NCBI GenBank assembly: GCA_035527455.1
Contig: DATLAN010000388.1
Span: 1-30,927 of the forward strand
DNA from: DATLAN01 sp035527455
Lineage (GTDB): Bacteria; Planctomycetota; Planctomycetia; Pirellulales; Thermoguttaceae
DNA: 30,927 bases
Direction of reading: 5' to 3'
The stretch's first letter is position 1. The number at the start of each line of letters is the position of its first letter. The position numbers and the translations under genes were made by a program. This document shows, piece by piece, positions 15,149 to 22,901 of the stretch. The notes beneath the pieces are model-generated. The model was not told where the DNA came from. It did not search any database and worked only from the letters and a program-made list of their open reading frames with translations.

Positions 15149-16282
15149 CTATTTCCAATTCAGTTTCGCGGTCTTCGTGGACACGTCCACCCGCACGTCG
15201 AGGTGTTCGAAAGATCGAGTGTAAATCCACCCGTCTCTGACGGCGTCTGCCTTGGGGGGCCCCAAAGGCATCTGGAGTTCGGGGTATTCCGAAAGGCTGC
15301 CGTGTTGCTCCCGGTAGCCCCAGGAATAGCAGAAATACGAGTTGGGTTGGGCCGCCACAAGGAAACAGGCGAGAGGAAATGCGATGTTCTTTCGGGCCCT
15401 GGCAAGAAGTTCTTCACGGGGCACATTTTCGAGTCCTCGATCAAGCCAGTTGAAGCCCGGCCATCCTTTCATGATCACAATCTTCCCTTTTTTTCCCGCT
15501 TCGATCATGTTTTCGATATCGCGAACGACGTTCTCCTTGTCACGGCTCTGGAACTGGTCGAAGTGCTCTATTATTGCGGCATCGGTCAATTCAAGATACT
15601 TCATCCCGAAATGCAGACTGTTCGTATTGCGGATGCCGTTGAACATGAGAATGCAGTCCACGCCGACCTTTTCTCGTGTCAGCTCGATCGTGCTCACCAG
15701 CCCTTCCTGGATGGCATCGTGTTTTTCATTTCCCCACAGCCGTCGATTGGCCGGTGTCGTTATCTGCGGAAAGGCATCCATCAAGACCCCGTCGCAGGAA
15801 CCATCGACGACGGCTTTCTTCACTTCATCGGCCCACCATTCTTGGACCTCGGCATTGGATAGATCATACCGTTTGAGGCGGCCGTTCTTCGTGTCCAATG
15901 AGCCGTCGAGGGTCTTCAGCCACCACTCCGGATGATTCTGATACACGTGGTGAGCGTCGTACATCGAATAGTCGAGAAAAGTGTTCCAATAGTAGATGAC
16001 TTTCATCTTCGGATTGACTTTCTTGAGTCTGGCCGCGTCATGTTCGATTCCCTTTTCAGTCGATCCATGGGTCGACGCTCCATGCCCCTTCTCGAGACAT
16101 ACGAAATTCGAGTGAGTGGCCACAAAGTCGATCTCTTCATCCGTAAAGCCGCCGTTCTTGCCGACGTGAATGTAGACGGGAACAGTGTCCCACGAAAACT
16201 CGGGCCGGCCGCCATTCTCAGCGGCGGCCGCATGGCCGCAGGCCATGAAAACGAGGAACAAGCAAACCGTTCGTTGAAACAT
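15149..16282 (-). CDS. secreted TIM-barrel putative glycoside hydrolase
   Basis: 377 residues with a signal peptide (about 1-21, ending AAAA). The body looks like the GHL-type hypothetical glycosidase barrels: successive beta strands in MKVIYYWNTFLDYS, GVLMDAFPQI and CILMFNG, and KIVIMKGWPGFNW. The Asp in DGVLMDAF sits where these barrels carry an acidic active-site residue. Start ATG 16282 has AGGAGGTG 4 nt or more upstream, a near-perfect ribosome site. Base composition and codon use look less GC-rich than flanking genes, which hints at acquisition from elsewhere. It lies 116 nt downstream of a 5'-truncated gene on the same strand. Substrate unknown; family assignment is by general pattern only. 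Confidence 0.75.
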   Translation of the reverse strand: MFQRTVCLFLVFMACGHAAAAENGGRPEFSWDTVPVYIHVGKNGGFTDEEIDFVATHSNFVCLEKGHGASTHGSTEKGIEHDAARLKKVNPKMKVIYYWNTFLDYSMYDAHHVYQNHPEWWLKTLDGSLDTKNGRLKRYDLSNAEVQEWWADEVKKAVVDGSCDGVLMDAFPQITTPANRRLWGNEKHDAIQEGLVSTIELTREKVGVDCILMFNGIRNTNSLHFGMKYLELTDAAIIEHFDQFQSRDKENVVRDIENMIEAGKKGKIVIMKGWPGFNWLDRGLENVPREELLARARKNIAFPLACFLVAAQPNSYFCYSWGYREQHGSLSEYPELQMPLGPPKADAVRDGWIYTRSFEHLDVRVDVSTKTAKLNWK

Positions 16283-16398
16283 CCGTCACCTCCTGAATGG
16301 TATCCCAATCTTTCACGGCCATTGGACGCGCAACGCCCAACTTCTTCTTCCACGCAGCAAGCGACGGCAGACATTCTTTCGCGTCGGCCGCCGCTGTC

Positions 16399-16830
16399 TC
16401 ATCGGTTGAACTTCGCCGCGTACTCACGGGGCAGCATGAAGGTCCATCCCTCGGATTTCAAGAAGCCGACGATCTTGCCGAACTCGGCCATCTGTTGCTC
16501 GACTTTCGATGAACTCCATTTGGCGCCGCCGTATCCCGGCGCACGCGGCGCCAATTCGACGGCAAACACCGGATAGGCTTTCCCGTTATTGTCGTACCAG
16601 GTCCTGAATTCGTCCAGGGAGATAGTCTGGCCGCTCTTGTCGTATTGACCGTGGTACACGGTCGGGATGACCGCGGCGGTCTGGAACGACTCCCAGAGCG
16701 GAAAGTCGTCCGGGGCCAACACCACGCGGTAATGGGGCATCCCGTTGACGTCCCCAATAGACGGCTCCTCGATCTCCGACGTGGTCAAGGCGAGGCTCGA
16801 GAAGGAGAAAGCGGCCAGCCGGTTCTTCGT
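16399..16830 (-). pseudogene. 5'-truncated secreted polysaccharide-deacetylase-like gene (C-terminal part)
   Basis: About 140 codons with protein-like character and a stop at 16399: the stretches HYRVVLAPDDFPLWESFQ, IPTVYHGQYDKSGQTISL and FLKSEGWTFMLPREYA. The last part resembles the ending of polysaccharide-deacetylase-type barrels, but I am not sure of the family. No signal peptide, start or first half is present; the coding character ends where leader repeat A begins (about 16836). The frame is open upstream through the repeat, but that part is not protein-like. Confidence 0.55.
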
Positions 16831-16835
16831 GGATT

Positions 16836-17015
16836 GGCTGAATCGTCCACGAGGCCTTTTTTCCCGGACGTGACCGACGCTCGCCGCGCAGGAACCCCCC
16901 CTATGTGCGGGGAAGACGGCAGCTCTTGGAGAAAATTCCCGGGAACAAACCGGCCGCTCGGTTCGTCCTATGTTGGTGTGGCCCCATTGAGGTTGGCCAC
17001 GTCGGCCCTGGAAAA
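16836..17015 (+). repeat. leader repeat, copy A (candidate structured RNA)
   Basis: About 180 bp directly before the PQQ-propeller gene, closely similar to 20180-20356. The best-conserved block is at 16941-16974. Short pairings recur: AACCG/CGGTT, TGGCC/GGCCA around CCATTGAGG, and CCCC/GGGG at about 16897-16913. In the last case the loop differs between copies while the stem is kept. The start codon of the propeller gene lies 14 nt after the end. Confidence 0.7.
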
Positions 17016-17028
17016 CGGAGTTTATGCC

Positions 17029-18900
17029 ATGAAAGCGAAGTGGATCTCGATGATGGTGGGCGTTGCCCTGTTGATCGGTTCGACGTGGTGGAGCCACGCG
17101 GCGGACCCGGTGCCGGTGGTCGATGGTCCGGCCGAACAAGCGCCGGCCCCGCAGGTTTTTCAGATGCAGACCGCCAACGGCCCCAATGCCCGAGGTGAGG
17201 GGCAGTTGGTGAAGTTGCCCGTGCCCGAGGCGGCGGCTTTCAAGACCGAGGAGGGACGGACCGGCTGGAAGGTGACGATCCCCGGCGGCCGGCCGCTAAC
17301 CACGCCGGCGGTGGTCGACGGCGTGCTCTACGTGGGCGGCGGGTTCGGCAGCTACGAGTTCTACGCCCTGGACGCGAAGACCGGCAAGCCCCGCTGGACC
17401 TTCAAGTGCGGCGACGACGGCCCGACCGCGGCCGTGGTGGCCGACGGTTGCGTGGCCTACAACACGGAAAGCTGCACGATCTACATCCAGGATTCGACCA
17501 ACGGCAAGGTGCTCTGGCACCGTTGGCTGGGCGACCCGCTGATGAGCCAGCCGGCCATCGGCGGCGGGAAGGTGCTGATGGCCTATCCGGGCAAGGGCGG
17601 GCACCGTCTGGCGGCCTTTGCCCTTCGGACCGGCAAGGTCGCCTGGGACAAGCCGATCGCCGCCGAGATCATCTCGGCCCCGGTCATGGCCGGCGATTTC
17701 GTCGTCGCGGCCACCGTCGACGGCACGCTCTACAAGTTCAACCTCGCCTCGGGCGAAGTGGTCTGGCAGAAGAAGCACCAGGTGACCAGCGCCCCGCGCG
17801 TGTTGGGCCGGCAGATCTTCATCAGCCAGCGCACCGAGAAAGAAATCAAGCTGAAGGACGGCGACGGGAAAGAAACCTCGTCGACCGTCACGCTCGAAGG
17901 GCTGAACCTCGTTTCGCTGGACGACGGTACTCTGACCCACGAGAAGCCCCTGGCCGCCGTCAAGGCGTCGTTCCTGCTGGCGTTGGGGGCCCAACAACAA
18001 CTCTACGCCGGCAACGCGGCCGTGCACTTCAGCGGACAGGGCGCCTATCGGATGGACCTCAACGCCGGCAGCGTGCTGTTGAACGACGTCAGCGGTGCGC
18101 TGGGCGGGCAGGCCAAGTCGCTGACCGAGCGGATCGATAAGTTCGCCGTACGAGAACCTTCCCCTGAGTCGACCGCCGGCGAGAAAGACGCCACCGAGGC
18201 ATTGCAGCTTGCCCGGGATATCGAGAAACTGGCCAACGCCCTGCCGGACGACGGCACGAACAACAACGCCGGGGAACAACTCAAGACGATTGCACGCGAC
18301 GTGCTGCAAACGGCCGAGAAGACCAAGGACGCGGCCGAGGCCGCCGCCCAGGCCGAGCAGACGATGGCCGCCACGAAGGTCCAGCAGGCGGAAGACCAGC
18401 AGCACGACGCCTCGGTCGGCTTCTCCAGCGCCCCGGAAGCCGCCAAGCTCTCGATGGCCGCCGGCAACATCGGCCAGAGCAACGTCAAGGCCGTTTGGGC
18501 CTATCAGGGCTCGCGGCCGTGTCTGCACAAGGGCACCAGCATCATGATCCACGGCCCCAAGATGCAGGCGGTGGACGTGAAGACCGGCAAGGTCGTTTGG
18601 GAGCACGCCTTCGATTTCGAGGCCGAGGCCACCCGACCGGTTACACCTCCCGCGCTGGCCGGCGGCAAGCTGTACGTCGGCACGGTCGATGGCCGCATCC
18701 TCTGCCTGGACGCCGATTCGGGCAAGACCCTTTGGCAGGCGACCATCGGCGGGCGGATCCTCTTCGAGCCGTCCGTCGCCGCCGGAGCCGTCTACGCCGC
18801 CACGGCCGACGGCACGTTGATCTGTCTGAACACGAGCGATCCCACCGCCGACGGCTGGCACATGTGGGGCGGCTCGGCCAAGCACAACGGACAGGAATAA
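17029..18900 (+). CDS. secreted PQQ-like beta-propeller protein with coiled-coil insertion
   Basis: 623 residues with a signal peptide (about 1-25, MKAKWISMMVGVALLIGS). Start ATG 17029 has GGAG 9 nt upstream. Propeller blades of the PQQ/YVTN type recur in the first 270 residues (GVLYVGGGFGSYEFYALD; VVAATVDGTLYKFNLASG) and again from about residue 490 to the end (KLYVGTVDGRILCLDADSG; GAVYAATADGTLICL). Between them, at about 384-468, is a charged Ala/Glu/Gln-rich helical stretch likely to form a coiled coil. It lacks the haem motif and known PQQ-dehydrogenase catalytic residues, so it may bind or scaffold and not oxidise. It is followed 6 nt later by a lactate-dehydrogenase-like frame. Confidence 0.88.
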   Translation: MKAKWISMMVGVALLIGSTWWSHAADPVPVVDGPAEQAPAPQVFQMQTANGPNARGEGQLVKLPVPEAAAFKTEEGRTGWKVTIPGGRPLTTPAVVDGVLYVGGGFGSYEFYALDAKTGKPRWTFKCGDDGPTAAVVADGCVAYNTESCTIYIQDSTNGKVLWHRWLGDPLMSQPAIGGGKVLMAYPGKGGHRLAAFALRTGKVAWDKPIAAEIISAPVMAGDFVVAATVDGTLYKFNLASGEVVWQKKHQVTSAPRVLGRQIFISQRTEKEIKLKDGDGKETSSTVTLEGLNLVSLDDGTLTHEKPLAAVKASFLLALGAQQQLYAGNAAVHFSGQGAYRMDLNAGSVLLNDVSGALGGQAKSLTERIDKFAVREPSPESTAGEKDATEALQLARDIEKLANALPDDGTNNNAGEQLKTIARDVLQTAEKTKDAAEAAAQAEQTMAATKVQQAEDQQHDASVGFSSAPEAAKLSMAAGNIGQSNVKAVWAYQGSRPCLHKGTSIMIHGPKMQAVDVKTGKVVWEHAFDFEAEATRPVTPPALAGGKLYVGTVDGRILCLDADSGKTLWQATIGGRILFEPSVAAGAVYAATADGTLICLNTSDPTADGWHMWGGSAKHNGQE

Positions 18901-18906
18901 TCAGTA

Positions 18907-19281
18907 ATGAAGACAGCCGTTTTCAGCACGAAGTCCTACGACCGGCAGTCCTTCGAGGACGCCAACCGCCAGGCCGACCATGAACTGGTCTTCTTCGAGC
19001 CGCGGCTGACGTATCAGACCTCCCGGCTGGCCGACGGGTTCCCAGCGGTGTGCGCGTTCGTCAACGACCAGCTCGACGCCCGCGTGCTGCTAACACTGGC
19101 CAAGAGCGGCACCCGGCTGATCGCCCCGGATCCGCTGCGCCGGTTCCCCGGCGCCGAGGCGGCCGACCTGGTCAAGGAGGGCGCCGCCAGCTTCCACCGC
19201 CAATTGATCAAGGGCGACCTGGCCAGCGAATACGACAACGAGATCCGCCTCTGGCTGGAAGAGCTGGAGGAGTTGAAGTAG
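18907..19281 (+). pseudogene. truncated D-lactate dehydrogenase copy fused to unrelated C-terminus
   Basis: 124 codons. Residues 1-73 match the intact D-lactate dehydrogenase at 20407 with four amino-acid changes (17 base differences in 219 by my count). After LIA the sequence switches to PDPLRRFPGAEAADLVKEG and on to an acidic helical end (RLWLEELEELK). The NAD-binding domain and catalytic residues are absent, so it cannot be a dehydrogenase. The frame stays open across the junction at about 19127, so a chimeric protein could be made. I do not recognise the donor of the C-terminal part. Confidence 0.8.
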
Positions 19282-19295
19282 TAAGGAGTTTTTCA

Positions 19296-19556
19296 ATGTC
19301 CTCAGACGACGCAGCGCAACCCCCCGAACACAGCCCGCAGGAACTCAAGGCGGCGATGAAGGCCTTTCGCAAACGATTGAAACTGACTTGTCTGGACGAC
19401 CAATCGCGAATCGGTGTGGGACCGTTGAGCGGCGGACGCCAGTCGGGGATCGTCGGCATCACTCCGCCGGACCGCTTCCCGCGAGAAGTTTGGGACGAAC
19501 TGGTGCGGCAGGGTAAGCTCAAGAAGGCCGGCGGTGGGCAGTACGAGTTGGTCTGA
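19296..19556 (+). CDS. conserved-looking small hypothetical protein
   Basis: 86 residues from ATG 19296, with AAGGAG 8 nt upstream. It is hydrophilic and basic in the middle (AMKAFRKRLKLTCLDDQSR) and has a short winged or helical end (PREVWDELVRQGKLKKAGGGQYELV) that could bind nucleic acid. No signal peptide or membrane segment. It begins 14 nt after the chimeric frame, whose C-terminal fragment was probably its original upstream partner. Function unknown. Confidence 0.7.
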   Translation: MSSDDAAQPPEHSPQELKAAMKAFRKRLKLTCLDDQSRIGVGPLSGGRQSGIVGITPPDRFPREVWDELVRQGKLKKAGGGQYELV

Positions 19557-19590
19557 CCGTAGCATGGTGTCCCCCGACGTAAATGGACGT

Positions 19591-19644
19591 AAATGGGGAC
19601 AGTCACCTATTTCTAGTCTTCAAAATAGGTGACTGTCCCCATTT
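19591..19644. repeat. perfect 22-bp inverted repeat (REP-like hairpin)
   Basis: Arms at 19591-19612 and 19623-19644 (core GGGGACAGTCACCTATTT and its complement) are perfectly complementary, with a 10-nt loop. A shorter direct repeat (GTAAATGGACGTAAATGG) leads into the left arm. This type is often linked to REP-associated transposases in such genomes; that link is from memory. It overlaps the end of the truncated HNH frame. Confidence 0.85.
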
Positions 19645-19716
19645 TAGTCGTTCATGGCCAACAACTGCACGGTCGCCCGCCCGACGGCGGACGAGGGACC
19701 GTAGGGCGTCGTCCAT
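19603..19716 (-). pseudogene. HNH endonuclease gene, truncated after its first codons
   Basis: ATG 19716 overlaps the stop of the upstream small gene (TGATG). The product begins MDDALRSLVRRRAGDR, matching the usual start of a family of small HNH nucleases (MDxALRxLVRxRAxxRCEYC). The expected cysteines and everything after are missing. The frame runs into the 19591-19644 hairpin and stops after 37 codons. The gene was cut at or near that palindrome. Confidence 0.6.
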
Positions 19717-19973
19717 CACGATGGTCTGCGGAGAAGGGACCGGGCCTTGGCCTGCAATACGGCGATCACGTCGATGGCGTGCAGATAACCGGCGTACTCT
19801 TCCCGTTCCTGATCGGTCAACCGCCCTTCGTTGGATCGCTCGGCCAGATAGTCGATACGTTCTTGCGTCGCGGCGTCCGCCCGAAGATCGGCAATCTTCG
19901 CAGCAACGTCGGCCGTGAGACAACCGGCCAGCGGTTCCAACAAACGGTCAAGATGAATGGCGGCAATGCTCAT
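19716..19973 (-). CDS. small helical protein, partner of a (truncated) HNH nuclease
   Basis: 85 residues from ATG 19973, with GGAG 7 nt upstream. All-helical and charged: LRADAATQERIDYLAERSNE, then GRLTDQEREEYAGYLHAIDV. Proteins of this kind are, to my knowledge, often encoded directly upstream of small HNH nucleases in planctomycetes and cyanobacteria, as here (4-base overlap region). An antitoxin-like or immunity role has been suggested by arrangement only. It may be stranded now that its partner is broken. Confidence 0.65.
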   Translation of the reverse strand: MSIAAIHLDRLLEPLAGCLTADVAAKIADLRADAATQERIDYLAERSNEGRLTDQEREEYAGYLHAIDVIAVLQAKARSLLRRPS

Positions 19974-20179
19974 ACCGGGCTCCACGGGAACGCCGGCCGT
20001 TGGACCATGCTGACCGAAAACTACATGGTCTGCCCGAGCCGGACAATGTGTTTCCAAGGCTCCTCTCTTCACCATCCTACCAGAAACTCTGGGGGCAGTC
20101 CAGTCGCCTGTGGGACCAGAAGAAGGGGGTCACAGCCAGTTGTCGTCCCTCGCCCGCTCGGGCAATGTCGTGCAGGAGT

Positions 20180-20356
20180 TGACTGAATCGTCGGCGAGGT
20201 CTCTTGCTCAACGCGGCTGACGCTCGCCGCGAGAATCCCCCATGCGAGGGAAAGACGGCAATCTCTGCCGAGAATCCCCGGGAACAAACCGGCCGCTCGG
20301 TTCGTCCTATGTTTGTATGGCCCCATTGAGGTTGGCCGCGTCGGCCCGGAAAACGG
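20180..20356 (+). repeat. leader repeat, copy B (candidate structured RNA)
   Basis: Second copy of the 16836-17015 element, upstream of the intact D-lactate dehydrogenase gene. The block at 20280-20312 is nearly identical to copy A, while the first half has drifted. Substitutions fall partly in loops: a stem at about 20234-20250 keeps C/G pairing with a different loop, and copy B gains a GGCA/TGCC pairing at about 20257-20270. No gene in this stretch. Confidence 0.7.
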
Positions 20357-20370
20357 TGCCTGCGGTCAGA

Positions 20371-20400
20371 GGCTCGGCCAAGCACAACGGGCAGGAATAA
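20371..20400 (+). pseudogene. last ten codons of the PQQ-propeller gene (deletion remnant)
   Basis: 30 bases match the end of the propeller gene at 18871-18900 with a single difference, including the TAA stop and the GSAKHNGQ coding. They follow leader repeat B after 14 unrelated bases. The rest of the propeller gene, about 1.8 kb, is missing here. Confidence 0.85.
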
Positions 20401-20406
20401 CGAATA

Positions 20407-21414
20407 GTGAAGACGGCCGTTTTCAGCACGAAGTCCTACGACCGGCAGTCCTTCGAGGACGCCAATCGCCAAGTCGGCCACGAGCTGGTCTTCTTCGAGC
20501 CGCGGCTGACGTATCAGACCTCTCGGCTGGCCGACGGCTTCCCGGCGGTGTGTGCGTTCGTCAACGACGAACTCGACGCCCGCGTGCTGCTGGCACTGGC
20601 CAAGAGCGGCACGCGGCTGATCGCCATGCGTTGCGCGGGCTTCAACAACGTCGATTTGCGGTCGGCGGAAGAGTTGGAGCTGACCGTCGTCCGGGTGCCC
20701 GCCTATTCGCCCCGCGCGGTGGCCGAGCATACGCTGGGACTGATCCTGTCGCTGGCCCGAAAGCTCCACAAAGCCTACAACCGCGTCCGGGAAGGCAACT
20801 TCGCGCTGGAGGGGCTGTTGGGCATCGAGCTGAACGGTCGCACGGCCGGCGTGATCGGCACCGGCAGGATCGGCGCGGCGGTCGCCCGGCTGCTGATCGG
20901 CTTCGGCTGTCGCGTGTTGGCCTACGACGTGACCGAGAACAAGGAGCTTCAAGGCGCAGGCGTGCAGTACATGGCGCTCGATGAACTGTTCGGCGAGTCC
21001 GACCTGGTCACGCTGCACTGCCCGTTGATCCCGGCCACCTTTCATATGATCGACGACGAAGCGTTGGCCCGGATGAAGCCCGGCGTGATGCTCATCAACA
21101 CCAGCCGCGGCAAGCTGATCGACACCGAGGCGGCGGTTCGGGCGCTGAAGTCGGGCAAGATCGGCTCGCTGGGGCTGGACGTTTACGAGGAAGAAGCGGA
21201 TCTGTTCTTCGAAGACCTTTCCGACCGCGTCATCCAGGACGACGTCTTCGCACGCATGCTCACCTTCCCCAACGTGATCATCACCGGCCATCAGGCATTC
21301 TTCACCGGCAACGCGCTGGAGGCCATCGCCGAAGAGACGCTGGCCAACATCACGGCCTTCGAGCGAGGCCAGCGGCCGCCGGGCCTGGTCACCGCCGAGA
21401 CCGCCTGGGCGTGA
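20407..21414 (+). CDS. ldhA: D-lactate dehydrogenase (NAD-dependent 2-hydroxyacid dehydrogenase)
   Basis: 335 residues; reduces pyruvate to D-lactate with NADH in fermentation. The dinucleotide fold has GTGRIG at 151-156 and D174 after the second strand (LAYDVTE). Catalytic residues of the family are visible: R234 in NTSRGKLID, E262/E263 in DVYEEEADLFFED, and H295 in ITGHQAFFT; VPAYSP carries the substrate-region tyrosine. Numbering agrees with E. coli LdhA. The ending is complete (NITAFERGQRP). The start is GTG 20407, where the truncated copy has ATG. It stands 6 nt after the propeller-gene remnant, so it was part of a propeller-ldhA unit. Pathway role is inferred from the family. Confidence 0.95.
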   Translation: MKTAVFSTKSYDRQSFEDANRQVGHELVFFEPRLTYQTSRLADGFPAVCAFVNDELDARVLLALAKSGTRLIAMRCAGFNNVDLRSAEELELTVVRVPAYSPRAVAEHTLGLILSLARKLHKAYNRVREGNFALEGLLGIELNGRTAGVIGTGRIGAAVARLLIGFGCRVLAYDVTENKELQGAGVQYMALDELFGESDLVTLHCPLIPATFHMIDDEALARMKPGVMLINTSRGKLIDTEAAVRALKSGKIGSLGLDVYEEEADLFFEDLSDRVIQDDVFARMLTFPNVIITGHQAFFTGNALEAIAEETLANITAFERGQRPPGLVTAETAWA

Positions 21415-21534
21415 CGGGAGCCGTTGGTAGTGACCGCATTCGTGCGGTCCGCCGGTTGCTTGCACATTCCACGCCGGTGTGAGATACTGAGGTACATTCC
21501 AAGCGGGGGGCGGGAACGCTTGCACGCGCAAGTC

Positions 21535-21592
21535 GTGGGGCACGTTTTCAACGTGCCAACAACCGAAAAGGCACGTTGAAAACGTGCCCCAC
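21535..21592. repeat. perfect 23-bp inverted repeat
   Basis: Arms at 21535-21557 and 21570-21592 (GTGGGGCACGTTTTCAACG and onward) are perfectly complementary, with a 12-nt loop. Each arm is itself nearly palindromic (GGCACGTT/AACGTGCC), so four-way folding is possible. It sits between ldhA and the next gene, 28 nt before that gene's start, and could act on transcript end or stability. Confidence 0.85.
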
Positions 21593-21620
21593 GTGCGATT
21601 TGAAACCGGAGGAAGATCCG

Positions 21621-22748
21621 ATGTGGCCGTTCCGCAACAGAGAAGCTGCCGTGGCCGTGTCCGATCGGGCCTGTTCGGCGGATCGTTCCAACCGGCGAGA
21701 ATGGCTCGGCAGCGTGGGCACGCTGCCCGTGCTGGGGATCGTCTCGGCCGCCTCGTCCGGCGCGGAATCCGACGAGAAGGTCGACGCCGTCACGCAGCCC
21801 ACGTTCGTCACCCGCTCGGACAAGGACGAATACGCCCGGCTCAGGAACCTGGACCTGCGCGATCCGAAGGCCGTGGCCAGGCAGCAGCAGATGCCCGTGG
21901 GAAAGATCGGCGGCTTGACGCTCGGCCGGCTGATCAGCGGCAGCAATCTGATCAGCATGAACATGCACGCGCGTGACTTGGATTACGTCGGCGCGTTGGC
22001 CGCCCACTACAACACCGAAGAACGCATCTTCATGACCATGAAGAAATGCGAAGAACTCGGCGCCGACAGCATCGTGCTGAAGAACCACAACTTCAAGCGT
22101 TTCCGACTGTCGAAATACTGGGACGAGTGGGGCGGCCGGATGAAGTGGATCGCCGACGTGATCACCACCGACATCGAAAAGTACGAGCGCGTGCTGGTCG
22201 AGCATCTCGAACTGGGCGCCTCGGCCGTTTATCTCTGGGGCGGCGCCAGCGACACCTGGTACTATCAGAACAAACAGGCCCACATCGTCCGGGCGCTGGA
22301 GATCATGAGGAAGTACGACGTTCCGGCGGGCATCGGCGCGCACCGGCTCGAGCCGATCGCCTTCTGCGAGCGCGAAGGACTCGTGCCCGACTTCTACATC
22401 AAGACGTTGCACCACGACCGCTACTGGTCGGCCCATCCGCCGGAGAACCGGCGGTTCATGGAGATGTTCGAGCAGGATTCGCCCGATCACGCGCAGTACC
22501 ACGACAACATGTTCTGCCACAAGCCCGAAGAGACGGTGGCGTTCATGCAGGACGTCAAGGTCCCCTGGATCGCCTTCAAGGTCCTGGCCGCCGGGGCCAT
22601 CCCGCCCGAGGACGGACTGCGGTATGCCTTCGATAGCGGCGCCGATTTCGTTTGTTTGGGCATGTTCGACTTCCAGGTCGCGGAGGACGCCGAGCTGGTC
22701 AAGAAGACGGTCGCCGCCGCCAAGGGGCGCAAGCGTCCTTGGGTGTGA
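21621..22748 (+). CDS. Tat-exported TIM-barrel protein, aldo/keto-reductase-like start
   Basis: 375 residues from ATG 21621, with GGAGG about 8 nt upstream. A twin-arginine signal is visible (R25-R26 in NRREWLGSVGTLPVLG). The mature part begins KIGGLTLGRLISGSNLIS, like the first strand of aldo/keto reductases, and has barrel-like strands later (DSIVLKNHNF; AVYLWGGASD; PAGIGAHRLEP; FDSGADFVCLGMFDFQV). The usual AKR tetrad (Asp-Tyr-Lys-His) is not evident, so redox activity is doubtful. Export through Tat suggests a cofactor or pre-folded enzyme. It precedes a sulfatase on the same strand, but a 33-bp hairpin separates them. Function unknown. Confidence 0.78.
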   Translation: MWPFRNREAAVAVSDRACSADRSNRREWLGSVGTLPVLGIVSAASSGAESDEKVDAVTQPTFVTRSDKDEYARLRNLDLRDPKAVARQQQMPVGKIGGLTLGRLISGSNLISMNMHARDLDYVGALAAHYNTEERIFMTMKKCEELGADSIVLKNHNFKRFRLSKYWDEWGGRMKWIADVITTDIEKYERVLVEHLELGASAVYLWGGASDTWYYQNKQAHIVRALEIMRKYDVPAGIGAHRLEPIAFCEREGLVPDFYIKTLHHDRYWSAHPPENRRFMEMFEQDSPDHAQYHDNMFCHKPEETVAFMQDVKVPWIAFKVLAAGAIPPEDGLRYAFDSGADFVCLGMFDFQVAEDAELVKKTVAAAKGRKRPWV

Positions 22749-22753
22749 GACGT

Positions 22754-22849
22754 GTAGGCCGGAACAAGCGCAGCGCAGTTCCGGCATTTGATTTGGAAAC
22801 GTCGAATGAAGCCAAGTGCCGGAACTGCGCTGCGCTTGTTCCGGCCTAC
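22754..22849. repeat. perfect 33-bp inverted repeat (REP element pair)
   Basis: Arms at 22754-22786 and 22817-22849 (GTAGGCCGGAACAAGCGCAG and onward) are perfectly complementary around a 30-nt spacer. The right arm recurs at 24527-24558 and, with one change, at 27685-27717. Its place between two co-oriented genes suggests it can stop or process the transcript. Confidence 0.9.
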
Positions 22850-22901
22850 TGCTACTGCTTTTTCCTACTGCTCCCGGTTGAAATGAAGGGAAACGAGTCA
22901 C

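Noticed and set aside
19716..19973. A complete toxin-antitoxin system
   Set aside because: The putative nuclease half is truncated, and the toxin-antitoxin role of this pair is not established.
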